Shown here piece after piece: positions 47,449 through 59,027 of a stretch of DNA of 64,000 nucleotides. The stretch spans positions 46,121-110,120 of the forward strand of contig NW_019775530.1 of the NCBI RefSeq assembly GCF_001039355.2, in the 5' to 3' direction. The first letter of the stretch is position 1. Each line of letters begins with the position of its first letter. Below the pieces are notes generated by a model, which had not been told where the DNA came from, did no database searches, and saw nothing but the letters and a program-made list of their open reading frames with translations. This DNA is from Lingula anatina (Eukaryota > Brachiopoda > Lingulata > Lingulida > Lingulidae). Made by a program: the position numbers and the translations under genes.

Positions 47449-47449
47449 G
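47411..47449. repeat. AAT microsatellite
   Basis: About 13 AAT units; only about five at the equivalent site near 35857. Confidence 0.95.
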
Positions 47450-48207
47450 TGCAATTTCTAATCAGAGCACAATATGTATATTATATTTTGATACGGGGGG
47501 GAGGGGGGGTACCTCACACACTGTTGACCCACAGGCGCCCCCTGACCTTTGGGGTTTTCATTGTAAAGGGATAATTTTTTAAAAAATAAAAATTTTATAT
47601 ATTTGTAGGGTTTTATACTTATTTATTGGGTAAGAAAGCCCTCAAATGGCGTTTTGATTGAAATGGTAACGCAGACTCCCTTTCATAGTCTAGCGACAAA
47701 AGTTTGCAATGAGAAATAAGGAATTGAATTGACCGGTTTTGATGCGGACCGTGCCTTCACCACAATAGGTACATGTTTTTTTTATTTCAATTATGTTTTT
47801 TAAAATACTGATCATGATATATCACTAGGATGTAGCCGATCCGAAATCCTTTGACACTGCAGTGGTTTCTGTGATTTTCTAGAAGGTAATTTTCCCCTAG
47901 ATGCCTGTATAGAGCAAAAGTTGCCTTTGCCTCAAGGAAGAGAAATTTATGTGTGAAAAATATGCTCAAGTTTTTTCAGGTCGGAAGTCTGTTTAGTGAA
48001 CTTCGTGGACAAATAATCGTTTCGTTTGACGTAACAGGCTTTGAAGACGTGAAAGTTATTGCTGTTGCTCATCTTGTAAGCAGACAGCATAACAATACAT
48101 TTAGCGATCTCTAGCTTTTCCAAGTTTGCTTGAAGTACAAAGAACGGTGTGATATCATCTTCAGGTTTTATGATAAGATAGCATAAGTTTATAAAAGAAA
48201 TGACTAC

Positions 48208-48279
48208 TAGCAGAGATAGGTTTCGATCCTAGGACCTCGGGGTTATGGGCCCCGCACGCTTCCACTGCGCCACTCTGCT
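48208..48279 (-). tRNA. tRNA-iMet (CAT), copy 3, near-intact
   Basis: 72 nt. Anticodon arm GGGGCCCATAACCCC, A box TGGCGCAGTGG and B-box loop GATCGAAAC are intact. One change at the base of the T stem (CCTAT instead of CCTAG) breaks a single pair. A TTTT run follows about 10 bases downstream on the minus strand. Possibly functional. Confidence 0.75.
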
Positions 48280-48981
48280 CACCTTCGTATAATGTAAACA
48301 CTGTCCGTATAACGGTTGCGCAGCACGAAAAATGTGTTTGATACGACTTTGCCTAAGATACACATGTATTCACACCATAATGTGGACTTCTTACTTTAAA
48401 ATCATACCCGGTTATCAGCTCGGACCCCTTAAATGCTGTAGTATAAGAGGAAACATCACATGCTAGCGACAACGGAAGGGGTTTGAAATTAGCTATGAAT
48501 TATAAATTACTAAAATAACATTAAAATCTTTCTGACAATAGTTATTGTTACAATGTACTCCTTTATCTAAAAAATGACGTTTAAATTCCAGGATCTAAAT
48601 GCAACTTAACATGACTTGATTTGTCCCGTTCATTTCTTCACACTTATATCGATCTTGCATTGATTAATTAAATAGATAATAATGACGACCTCTGTAAAAC
48701 TCCGTGAAACCAACATATCGATGTCAACCCGTATTTAACCAAAATCAAGTCCTGATCTACTTATTCCTGGTCTTTATGAATCTTTATAATCCTGATCTGG
48801 TCAGGTTTGAAGACGTTAAACTACACTGTACCTGACTTTGTCTGCAGTAAGCATAACACTATTTAACGATATATAACTTTTCTACGTTTGATTTGAAGTA
48901 AAAGAATAAACGGTGTGAAATTATTTTCAAAAGATTTTAATGATAAGCTACCATAAGTTAAAAAAAGCAAACAATTTGGAG

Positions 48982-49053
48982 TAGCAGAGCTAGGTTCCGA
49001 TCCTAGGACCTCGGGGTTATGGGCCCCGCACGCTTCCACTGCGCCACTCTGCT
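48982..49053 (-). tRNA. tRNA-iMet (CAT), copy 4, one T-loop change
   Basis: 72 nt with intact acceptor, D and anticodon arms. The T loop reads ATCGGAA instead of ATCGAAA (A58 to G), which alters both a conserved tertiary residue and the internal B box. A T7 tract follows about 16 bases downstream. Function is doubtful but the fold is otherwise complete. Confidence 0.65.
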
Positions 49054-49482
49054 CCCGTTAACAAAAGTTATGCTGCCTGTATAACGAATGACCAGCACAA
49101 AAGATGTGTTTGTCACGACTTTGCCAATGATATATATATTCCATAATTTGAACTTATTACTTTAAAATTATACTTGGGTTTCAATACAGACCCCTCTAAT
49201 GTCGTCACATATGAGAAAACATCATATGATAGCGACAACATTAGGAGAGTGCAACTAGCTATTTTTTCTAAATTAATAAAATAACATTTAAATCTCTCTG
49301 TTACAAATTAATACATGTAGTTATTGTCACTATGTACTGGTATCTGAAAAGCGTTGTATATTTTCAAATATACATATACATGCAACTTCATATGATTTAC
49401 TTTGACTCACTTCCACGATCCATTCTTCACACAAATATTGATCGCCTCATTGAAAAAAAAACATAAAAACAATGATGGCCTC

Positions 49483-49725
49483 TATAAAACCCTTTGATAG
49501 CAAAATTTCTGTGTCGACCCGTATATAACAAAAGTCAAGTCAATTCACAATCTTATTTAAAGCTAAAGGTTTAGTAACTTAAGTTATGGACAGATGTCTT
49601 TATNTATAAAACCCTTTGATAGCAAAATTTCTGTGTCGACCCGTATATAACAAAAGTCAAGTCAATTCACAATCTGATTTAAAGCTAAAGGTTTAGTAAC
49701 TTAAGTTATGGACAGATGTCTTTAT
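49483..49725. other. Assembly join: single N between two 121-base near-identical copies
   Basis: Bases 49483-49603 recur as 49605-49725 with one visible difference (AATCTTATTT against AATCTGATTT), separated by one N at 49604. The homologous segments at 38400 and 55870 have the sequence once. This is best explained as an unmerged overlap, not biology. Confidence 0.9.
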
Positions 49726-50130
49726 TCCTGGTCTTTGTGGGTCCTGAAACGATCTCACATCCTTGATAAGTGTGCAACATAAGCAGTATGTTACACATGT
49801 GGCACTATAGGGTGCCCCAGCAGGGAAAACCCCCAAGCCAATGTGCAAAGTTTAAATGTGCCGTTTTTTCACATACTTCAGATTGTGGATATAGACGAGC
49901 TTATACATAATACTGTGCCTTTTTTCCTCTTCTTTTGGGGAGGCCCGAAGGCTGGATAAACAACGATGCGCTGGAAAGGGGAACACACCCTGTAACAGAG
50001 AGATACCAAGATGTAACAGAAGTCTGTTAAAAATTCATCTGTGACCTTGTTTGGCATATTTAACGTCGCGTGGGTTATAACATCAAGTAACACATTCATA
50101 CAGTCTTTGGCAGTGGAGACACGCACCAAT

Positions 50131-50179
50131 CCATATATTCTTTAGCTTTCCGAGGGTGAACAGTGTACGAGATGATCAG
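50131..50179 (+). other. Candidate untranslated first exon (or its 3' end) of secreted gene A
   Basis: Sequence ending GATGATCAG with donor GTAGGT, conserved at 56600-56638, 63120-63161 and 38918-38958. Gene A has a strong acceptor CATCTCTTCCAG at 51230-51241 only 33 bases before its ATG, which implies an upstream leader exon; this is the best-conserved donor in the right place. Confidence 0.4.
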
Positions 50180-50588
50180 GTAGGTGGGTCGTTTTTATCA
50201 AAATTTTGTCCTTCATCCACACAGGGAACTATATCAGATATAATTTCCTGATCCACATGTCCATGAAAGAGTGACGGATTTAAAGCTGAATGAAATCAAC
50301 TCTACTTGTGGGCTACACAGAGAAGTTCTTTGCTCTGTACAGAAAAATAGATTTGGTTTAAAGGAAAAGGATGCTATTTACTTGAGCATTTTATCATTTA
50401 GCCCTACAATTTAGTCGTACAATTTAAATTTGCCTAATTAAGAACTTTTAAAGGTATAAATCGTAAAAAATTCGTAATTTGAGACCACGCTCTGAAAGGT
50501 ATTGAAATTTAGACATTTTTGTTTTAAGTAGGCCTACTATAAGAAGCAGTATATTAAAGTTAACCTACTTGACGCCCTCATTTAACTG

Positions 50589-50755
50589 TACCTTCTACCA
50601 GGGCGAGTGATAGATTTTTTAAAGATATTCACAGATATGTCTCTAGCTAGATAGATGGTCATTTAAAGAGTTGAGCTTTAAATGACCATCTATCTAGCTA
50701 GCGACATATCTGTGAATATCTGTAAAAAATCTATCACTCGCCCTGGTAGAGGGTA
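50589..50755. mobile_element. 167-bp near-perfect foldback element with 9-bp target duplication
   Basis: Arms of about 70 bases from TACCTTCTACCAGGGCGAG pair with CTCGCCCTGGTAGAGGGTA around a short loop (AGAGTTGAGCT). ATTTAACTG lies on both sides (50580-50588, 50756-50764), while the duplicate near 39315 shows a single ATTTTACTG. A 9-bp target duplication and long arms suit a Mutator-like foldback. Confidence 0.85.
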
Positions 50756-51274
50756 ATTTAACTGTCAAGAATTTCGTGCCTGTCCATATCAAGCTAATTT
50801 GACTTCTCACCGACCCAGTTACCACATATACACCAGTAACCAGTTATCAGTTAAAATGTAAGAATACACATGAATATGTACCCACTCGGCCGAATTCAAG
50901 CGAAGACAGAAAGTGGTTTTTAATCGTCGGCTTATACAGGACATTTTTTTTAGTTTAAAACTGTACCTTATTTACGATCTGTAAATACTAGTAAACATAA
51001 TGTACAAAAATGTATATGAGGAAAAAATAGGCCATGTTACTGGGTCCAGAAACCGGCACGCGTATCTATTTGTTTTAATTAAAATCATTTCATAAGTTAA
51101 CATTCTGAGATTTTTGAAATGAACATCGCACAAACATTTATTTAATACGTGCACCCTCATGCATATTTCAAATTCAGGTCATCCCAATACAGTAAACATT
51201 TCCATGAAGAAACCTGCATTTGACTGATTTCATCTCTTCCAGAAACCACCATCATATATCTTAACGTAACAACG

Positions 51275-53053
51275 ATGACATTGAAGGACAAAAACATTTT
51301 GAATATTTTCAGCATCGTTGTAATATTTCTCTGCGCCCTCGCGTACCCGCTACACGTGGACGGCCGCAGGGGATATTCAGCTCACCAAGCGCCCTGGTTC
51401 CTCACACGCCATCTTAGCGGTGCCAGACGCAGTGGTCAGTGTAATGCTCGGCTGCCTGACCCCGGGATGTACCGACACATCTTCTTATTCGCTCTGGACG
51501 GAATATGGACGGGGTTAGAAAGAAACGCCACCAGGTTTCTTCAGCATCATTGTTGTGCAGGAAGGAAAGAGTGAGTATTTCTTGTCTAACTATATATTCG
51601 ATAGAGTGACTTTGTGGAAAGAATTGGTACATAGTGACGAAGATGTCCCTATTGTACAGTACCGTGCCATCCTTCCCACATCTGTGAGGTGCAGTACTGT
51701 TGAAAGATTTCCCAATGGAAAAAAATCCAACGAGGTTGTCGGCAGAAGAAGTGCGAGAATTCGCGTGAGGTGGGTCCAACTTTGTGGCGATTAGGGTAAA
51801 ACTCTATGCGCCATGAATGTCGTCTTACAAAGCAATATATAAATCACTTAAACATGAACGCGTTCACAACCAATTAATCCGCGGACTACGTGTTACTAGT
51901 CCGCGAATCAAATATGGCCGACCAATTTGAAAGTTTGCCGCGTGATCCCCTATAGACACTGAACAGATTCCCCGCAGCAATTACGTCTAGTATTGTTGTG
52001 TTGTGGTATAGTGTCATCATGCTGTTTATACACATTATACAGGAATTGGTTTAGGATCAATGACCCTTCGGACCAATTGATCCACTGAGTTTCGAAAGAC
52101 AACTGCTAAGGAAACTCTGTATTCTGGTTTTTACGTTTTTTCAGCAATCAAAGTGTGATAGACTTTGGACGAGGAGCAGTACAGTATTTCAGTGACTACT
52201 TTGGAATAGATATGTCCGCCGTGGCGGACGCTGATATAATCGATGGAAACGTTCCACTAGCGGGCGGGAAGATGTTCTTTCACCCCTTCTACATCAACCC
52301 TATAACGAAGTACAGGCTTATTATAGGTAGGCAGAATTTTTGCTTTCTTGTCATTTTCAGAGTGTGTTGAAAAATCAATAATGTCATAACCAGCATGCGG
52401 TGTCATCAGAAAAAGCTGATTAACAGCGTTTTCTTGGAAGAAGGGAAATTATTCAGCACCCTAAAACTCTGGGCGTCGGAAGGTACATGGTGAGTGGAGA
52501 AGAATCAGCGTCAGCGCCCTGACAATAAGGGTTATCGTAATAGATTGTATAATCAATGTTATTTCTCTTTTGGTGTGTGTGTGTGTGTGTGTGTGTGTCG
52601 GACCTGCGTTTTGCTAGACTGGTTTTGATGACTACTTGTTCTGTGTATAAACTAAAACTTCTAAGCTTGTTTTTAAGATTTGTCTTTTACGGATGATGAG
52701 CGTCGCGGCAGTCACAACACTGAAGGCCTATATTCCTAGCAACAATAGTCGAGACACTTTACATCTTACAGTATCCTCCATAAAGCCTTCATTTAGAACT
52801 AATTGTCAGCATAAAAAAATTAATCACCCAAAATATTAACATTGGGTCCTTTGTTCCATTTTAGAGTCGGGACCACGTGGCTCTTTTTCGTACCGCAACG
52901 TGCCCGTCTCGGACGCGGGCTGGGTGATAGAGGTGACTGACACCGTTCAGGTTACCGGGACTGGGTTTTCTGGGACGCTTGACCGAACCAAAACACTTTT
53001 CTATGGGGAATACATGGCCCAGGTGGGTAAGATCTTTACAGTAAAAGAATTGT

Positions 53054-53149
<96 letters not shown>

Positions 53150-54257
53150 TGGCTGTGTGAGTTGTACCTGTGCAGGGTCCATAAAAATCGACCTATTTTA
53201 TTCTCCATCTCAATTAAAAAAAGATCGATTTTTATGGACCACTCTGTAAATGTTTACATTTCAAATCTGGAATACAGCATTGAGGTTTTTATAAAATATT
53301 TATATTTTAAATGTATGTCAAGGTAATATATGTATTTCAATCTCAATAAATATGGCGCATAAGGAATGTGACAAGAGGAATGTGTAGTCAGGTGTCCCGA
53401 TCAATTGATTACCTGGCCCGTAACATAATGTTGTATGTGGGGATATCTTAGAGCAGTACTCTTTCGAATGGTATTAGTATGACTGTGAAAAGAATATTTT
53501 CCCCTAAACATCATCTAATGCTTGCAAAAATAGGACAAAAAGCGGGGTTACATTTTGGGAAAAAATTCAATTTAAAATGTCAACTCTCAATTTAAAGGGA
53601 AAATGTGATTCATTAATATTTAACATATTGTAAATACATGTATATCAAACCTTTATTTTTAATAATTTTAACAGATTTGTTCACATGGAATGTTGTTTGG
53701 ACTGAATCATTGTGTTGTGAGGGGCAATGTGTCCCACATTACATTACTATTACAAAATACTGCAGTGTGGTAGTTGGGAAGTCACCGTCTCAACCACTGC
53801 ACATTCTAGTTTCCACTTTTCATGCACCTTCGCAAACAGCATTCATTGGTATCGTTTTCAAATATAAAAAAAGACAGTAAACATAGCATTTTAGAAAAAA
53901 ATAGAAAAGGAAATTTTGCTCTGATTATTTGTAAAACCTAAAAATTACAAGAGAAAACAATGCAATGTTGATTTGAAGATAAACCTCTGTATGTTAATAA
54001 AATTGTTTCATAGAAATAACTGGTTGTTGATATTATCATTTCAGACACACCTAGAGAACCCCAGGGGTACAACACTATTATTCCAATACAGAAATGTGAT
54101 GCCGTCCGTATTTGCCGACGGGCGCGTGTACTTGTTTAACAATATGTTAGTGCATACCAAGTTCGGCCAAGGACAGTCACACGGCATTATCAACATAGAC
54201 ACGACAACAGGCGTGATGAACGGCAGAGAGACTCTCACTTTTCCCGCTAGAGCATGA
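51275..54257 (+). CDS. Secreted protein of unknown family, gene A (five exons, 337 aa)
   Basis: Exons 51275-51570, 51605-51769, 52145-52326, 52865-53022 and 54045-54257; phases 2, 2, 1 and 0 fit. The N terminus is a signal peptide (hydrophobic core IFSIVVIFLCALAYPL, cleavage likely near HVDG). The mature part contains APWFLTRHLSGARRSGQC, an N-glycosylation motif NAT, VTLWKELVHSDEDVPIVQY, a motif NQS, the conspicuous VIDFGRGAVQYFSDYFGID, GGKMFFHPFYINPITKY, GWVIEVTDTVQVTGTG and the end GQSHGIINIDTTTG. No further membrane helix or known catalytic motif is visible to me. Intron 1 is only 34 bases. Exon 2 ends at AG/GTGGGT. I do not recognise the family; extracellular or lumenal location is inferred from the signal peptide. 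Gene B is a close tandem copy. Confidence 0.7.
51571..51604 (+). other. Ultra-short intron 1 of gene A (34 nt)
   Basis: GTGAGTATTTC...TTCGATAG. Reading through gives TGA at once in the exon-1 frame, and differences between genes A and B just before the donor are synonymous in that frame (GGA/GGG, AGG/AGA). The gene B counterpart is 40 nt. Confidence 0.55.
52574..52598. repeat. (GT)n microsatellite
   Basis: GT repeat in intron 3 of gene A; longer and followed by GGGT repeats at 58987-59036 in gene B. Confidence 0.9.
53055..53147. repeat. Compound (CT)n(TA)n microsatellite
   Basis: About 18 CT units then about 28 TA units just inside intron 4 of gene A; reduced to a few TA units (59492-59503) in gene B. 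Confidence 0.95.
53176..53240. repeat. Short hairpin, inverted repeat GGTCCATAAAAATCGA
   Basis: Left arm GGTCCATAAAAATCGAC and right arm GATCGATTTTTATGGACC around a 29-base loop; the same hairpin is in gene B at 59518-59582. Possibly a tiny MITE remnant. Confidence 0.8.
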
Positions 54258-54546
54258 TTTTCTGTGATTAGAGAACACGCATATGGCTAAAATTACCATA
54301 CTGAGAAGATTTGATCAACCTATCTATGACCCCATTCAGAGCAGAGAAATAACGGATTAAATATGGCCGACCCACTGGAATGCTTGTTGCGTAATGCCCG
54401 CAGGAAATCTATTCAGTGTTTAATCCTGAAAAACCGCAAGCTTTTAAGTGTATAGTGTATAGTATTGCAATTTAATGGTCATCTTAAAGTTTAATGATAA
54501 GCTACCATACATTTTTAAAAAGTTTTAAAAAATTTATGGGGCTAAT

Positions 54547-54617
54547 TAGCAGAGCTAGGTTTCGATCCTAGGACCTCGGGGTTATGGCCCCGCACGCTTC
54601 CACTGCGCCACTCTGCT
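54547..54617 (-). pseudogene. tRNA-iMet copy 5, one base short in the anticodon loop
   Basis: 71 nt. Everything matches the intact copy except that one C of GGGGCCCATAACCCC is lost just before the CAT anticodon, leaving a six-base loop. T arm, acceptor stem and a downstream T6 run are kept. Confidence 0.75.
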
Positions 54618-55246
54618 GCCTGTAAAATATAAATCGCTATTAGCAAAAGGGTCGCGCAGCACAAAAGATGTGTTTGTGACGACTTTGCCAAAGATACACA
54701 TGTATTCACTCCATAATTTGGACTTCTTACTTTAATATTATACTTGGTTATCAGTACAGACTTCTTTAATGCCGTAGTATATAATGAAACATTATATGCT
54801 AGCGACAACGTAAAGGGATTGAAATTAGCTATGAATTATAACTTAATAAAATAAGATTCAAATCTTTCTGACAATAGTTATTGTTAAAATGTACTCCTAT
54901 ATCCGAGAAATGATGTTTTTTTCCAGGATCTACATGGGACATTACATGATTTGATTTGTCCCACTTCCACGACTCATTTCTTCACACTAATATCGATCTT
55001 CTGATTGATTAATTAAATAAATAACAATGACGACCACTGTAAAACCCTGTGAAACCAACATATCGACGTCAACCCGTATATGACAAAAATCAAGTCAATT
55101 TACAATCTGATGTAAAGTTAAAGGTAAAGTTTTAGTAACTTATGTCCTGATGTCCCTATTCCTGGTCTTTCTGAATCTTTATAATCCTGATTTGGTCTGG
55201 TTTGAAGACGTTAAACTACATCGTAGCTCACGTAGCAGTAAGTATA

Positions 55247-55504
55247 AGGCTCCGTTCACATGAAAAATCTATTTTCTAAAATCTAAAAATCTATTTGCGG
55301 TATCTTGTGATCACGGTCTATGCACTGAACACCCTGCGGCGTAATTACTGGCAGCGCCGAGAATTAATTACAGCTTTGGATGTAACTGGCCCGCGCTGCC
55401 CGTAATTACGCCGTCGGGTATTCAGGGCACAGACCGTGATAACAAGATACCGCAAATAGATTTTTAAATTTTTAGAAAATACATTTTTCATGTGAACGCA
55501 CCCT
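55247..55504. mobile_element. Long-TIR MITE, family 3, copy 1 (258 bp)
   Basis: Arms of roughly 80-90 bases are inverted repeats, starting AGGCTCCGTTCACATGAAAA and ending TTTTCATGTGAACGCACCCT, around a GC-richer core. TA flanks both ends; the duplicates at 37755 and 48850 read AAGTGTAACACTATT or AAGCATAACACTATT without an insert. Partner copy at 61337. Confidence 0.85.
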
Positions 55505-55621
55505 TACACTATTTAACGCTATATAGCTTTCCTACGTTTGATTTGAAATAACAGAAAATCAACTTAATATGATGTGACCCACCTCCACGTTTCATTCTCC
55601 ACACAAATATTGATCGTCTCA

Positions 55622-55828
55622 GGGCGCATTCCCATAGATTTTAGATCGATCTATCCCCGTGGGGCGTCTCACTAGATTACTGTCAGATAATCCGGCTTAA
55701 ATGTCCGTCCCGCCTACTACAAGCTGTAAGGGGGTAATTAACTTCCGTGCGCGTGACTGCAATTTAACATGAACCCCCAGGGAGTTAGGTCGATCTAGTA
55801 AGATTGATCTTAATCTCCGGAAATGCCC
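55622..55828. mobile_element. 207-bp MITE with TAGATCGATC termini, copy c
   Basis: Starts GGGCGCATTCCCATAG and ends CCGGAAATGCCC. TCTCA flanks it on both sides (55617-55621, 55829-55833), whereas the empty homologous sites near 38364 and 49446 read CCTCATTGAAAA. Interior GTCCGTCCCGCCTACT matches copies at 40.7-41.1 kb. Confidence 0.85.
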
Positions 55829-56254
55829 TCTCATTGAAAAAATAACATAAAACCAATGATGGCCTCTATAAACCACTGTGATAGCAATGTTTCTGTGTCG
55901 ATCCGTATATAACAAAAGTCAAATCAATTCACAATTTTATTTAAAGGTAAAGGTTCGGTAACTTATGGATCGATGCCATTATTCCTGGTCTATGTGGATC
56001 TACACAATCATGAAATGACTTCACATCCTTGGTAAGCTGGCAACATAAGCAGCGCCATATGTTATGTAAATTATGTAATATGTATAATCCTACTCTTTTC
56101 CCAGCCAGCTGAGTGGTGACATTAATTTTATGAAAAAAATTCCCGCTACATAGTTGAGAAAGATGTAAAGAATTAGCCAGATACATATCTGTGAATTTTA
56201 AGTAAAAAATCAGTCTGTGACCCTGGTAGAGGGTATTATTATTATTATCCTCCG

Positions 56255-56593
56255 TTACAGCCACCGCCGTGAAAGTTGCCTTAGCAGGAAAAAAACCCAA
56301 GCCGAGATGCAAAATTTAAATGTACCCGTGTTTCTTTTATTCACATTTGTCAGATTGTGGATATAGACGGTCGCATACCTAATACTGTTCCTTTGTTCCT
56401 CTTCTTTTGGAGAGGCCCAAAGGCTGGATAAACAACGCAAGGGGAACACACCCTGTAACAGAGACACCAAGATGTAACAGAAGTCTGTTAAAAATTCATC
56501 TGTGACCATGTTTGGCATATTTAACGTCGCGTGGGTTATAACATCAAGTAACACATTCACACAGTCTTTGGCAGTGGAGAAACGCCAGTCCAT
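56255..56593 (-). other. Recurrent minus-strand open frame in the repeat unit
   Basis: Reads STAKDCVNVLLDVITHATLN, MPNMVTDEFLTDFCYILVSL. Related frames lie at 49878-50129, 62836-63110 and 38700-38930, diverging by frameshifts after ILVSL. It overlaps the candidate leader exon on the other strand. Either a decayed transposon coding piece or chance; no family recognised. Confidence 0.3.
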
Positions 56594-56882
56594 ATATTCT
56601 TCAGGTTTCCGAGAGTGTACAGTGTATGAGATGTTCAGGTAGGTGGTTTATTTTCAAATCAATTTTGTCCTTTTTATCCACTTGTTCACTGAAGAGTGAT
56701 AGACTTAAGCTAAATGGAATCAACTTTATCAGTGGACTACAAACAGAAGTTCCTTGCACAGGACAAAAAAAAATAGATAGGTATTAAAGAAGAAGGGGGC
56801 GATTTATTTGAGTTCGAATAAATTGTTTTCATGGTTTAGCATCTACAATTTAGTTGCACAATTGAAAAGTATTGCAATTTAA

Positions 56883-57193
56883 AGGGATAATAAATCTTCC
56901 TATGAGGTCTATATTTCACAATACAAACATTGTGAATAACTCATAAAAATATAATATATTCTGTTTTACGACAAAAACAGAAGTTAAAGCTATTATTCTG
57001 ATATCTGAGCTTGTCTTCAGACCACGTGACCTTCAAAGATGGCTACATTCTGTTATAATCTCTTAAGAACAGGGATTAACTTTCAATGTAAAAATGGATT
57101 CATTAACCATTGGTAAGTATGGGAAAATTGTTGTTTACTCCAGGAAAATTCTTTTTTTGGGGGGGGGGGCCAAAACGAAGAGTTATTATCCCT
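56883..57193. mobile_element. TTAA-flanked MITE, family 2, copy 2 (311 bp)
   Basis: AGGGATAATAAATCTTCC at left, GAGTTATTATCCCT at right, TTAA on both sides. It lacks a small block near AATCTCTTAAG that copies 1 and 3 keep and has a poly-G insertion near its right end. Confidence 0.85.
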
Positions 57194-57823
57194 TTAATTT
57201 CTTTTATTATTATTACTATTTATTTATTATTATTATTATTTATTTTTTTTTTTTTTTTGCTTTTTAAATACCTTCCTGCTATATATATTTAACACCCTCA
57301 TTTTACTGACAAAATTTTCGTGTCTGGCCCTATAAAGGCGATTTGACTTCTCACTCTACCCGTAACCACATATAGGCTAGTACAGTTAAGATGCACTTAT
57401 GTACTCGGACTCGGGCGAAGGCAAAAAGTGCTCTTCAAAACGTTGTCTTACAGGACATTATTTTAGTTAATGTATAGTAACGCCGGTCTGTAAAAACTAG
57501 TGACCTACAGTGAATAAGTACATGAGAAAAAAACAGGCCAATGTTCAATTTTGGCTCCAGAATTCGGCACACAGATCTTTTTATTTTGATTTAAAATAAT
57601 GTCATAAGTTAACATGCGTGGCTTACGAAAGTAATATTTTGAGAGTTCAAACATTTATTTAAGAAGTGCAACCCCATGCATATTTCAAATTCAGGTCGCC
57701 CAAATACAGTTACCATTTCCATGAAGATACCTGCATTTGACTGATTTCATCTCTTCCAGGAACCAGAAACCCTACCTTTAAATTTTGCAGTCAATCGCGA
57801 TCATATATTATAACGTAACCACG

Positions 57824-58985
57824 ATGATATTTAAGGACAAAAACGTTTTGAATACTTTCAGCGTCGTTGTAATATTCCTCTGCGCCCTCGCGTGTCCGCT
57901 ACACGTGGACGGCCGCAGGGGATATTCCACTCACCAAGCACCCTGGTTCCTCACACGCCAGCTTAGCGGTGCCAGACGCAATGGTCAGTGTAATGCCCAG
58001 CTGCCTGACCCCGGGGTGTACCAACACATCTTCTTATTCGCTTTTGACGGAATATACACGGGGTTAGAAAGAAACGCCACCAGGTTTCTTCAGCATCATC
58101 GTTGTGCAGGGAGAAAAGAGTGAGTATTTCTTGTCTAACTGTTACTATATATTCGATAGAGTGACTTTGTGGAAAGAATTAGTACAAAGTGACGAAGATG
58201 TCCCTATTGTACAGTACTGTGCCATTCTTCCCACATCTGTGAGGTGTAGTACTGTTGAAAGATTTCCCGATGGAAAAAAATACAACCAGGCTGTCGGCAG
58301 AAAAATCCGAGAATTCGCGTGAGGTGGGTCTAAATTTGCGGCGATTAGGGTAAAACTCTATGCGCCAAGAATGTCGTCTTACAAAGCAATATATAAATCA
58401 CTAAAACATGAGCGCGTTCACAACCAATTGATCCGCGGACTACGTGTTACTAGTCCGCGAATCAAATATGGCCGACCAATTTGATTGTTTACCGCGTGAT
58501 CAATTGATCCACTGAGTTTCGAAAGACAACTGCTAAGGTAACTCTGTATTCTGATTTCACATTTTTTTCAGCAATCAAAGTGTGATAGACTTTGGACGAG
58601 GAGCAGTACAGTATTTCAGTGACTACTTTGGAATAGATATGTCCGCCGTGACGGACGCTGATATAATCGATGGAAACGTTCCACTAGCGGGCGGGAAGAT
58701 GTTCTTTCACCCCTTCTACATCAACCCTATAACGAAGTACAGGCTCATTTTAGGTAGGCAGAATTTTTGCTTTTTTGTCATTTTCAGAGTGTGTTGAAAA
58801 ATCATTAATGTCATAACCAGCATGCGGTGTCATCAGAAAAAGCTGATTTGAAGAAGGGAAAGTTATTCAGCACCCTAAAACTCTGGGCGTCGTAAGGTAC
58901 ATGGTGAGTGGAGAAGAATCAGCGTCAGCGCCCTGACAATAAGGGTTATCGTAATAGATTGTATAATCAATGTTATTTCTCTTTT

Positions 58986-59027
<42 letters not shown>

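Larger units (their letters stand above)
43016..50240 (+). repeat. Large segmental duplication (partner 31563-39520)
   Basis: TIR unit 5 and its downstream flank match TIR unit 3 and its flank in order over about 7 kb: exons, TTTA and GA microsatellites, 16-bp minisatellite, AAT array, poly-G, then two iMet tRNA copies. Differences include the TTAA element at 36531 (only in the first copy), the element at 45277 and the TA array at 46098 (only in the second). Confidence 0.85.
54258..57823 (+). repeat. Spacer of the secreted-gene tandem unit (between genes A and B)
   Basis: Matches 60610-64000 almost throughout: iMet copy, long-TIR MITE, 207-bp MITE, minus-frame block (56255-56593), candidate leader exon and the TTAA element. 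It carries no second protein gene that I can support. The A-to-B period is about 6.5 kb. Confidence 0.85.

Noticed and set aside
52861-53208. 115-codon minus frame with (RE)n and (YI)n runs
   Set aside because: Translation of a compound microsatellite plus antisense of gene A exon 4.
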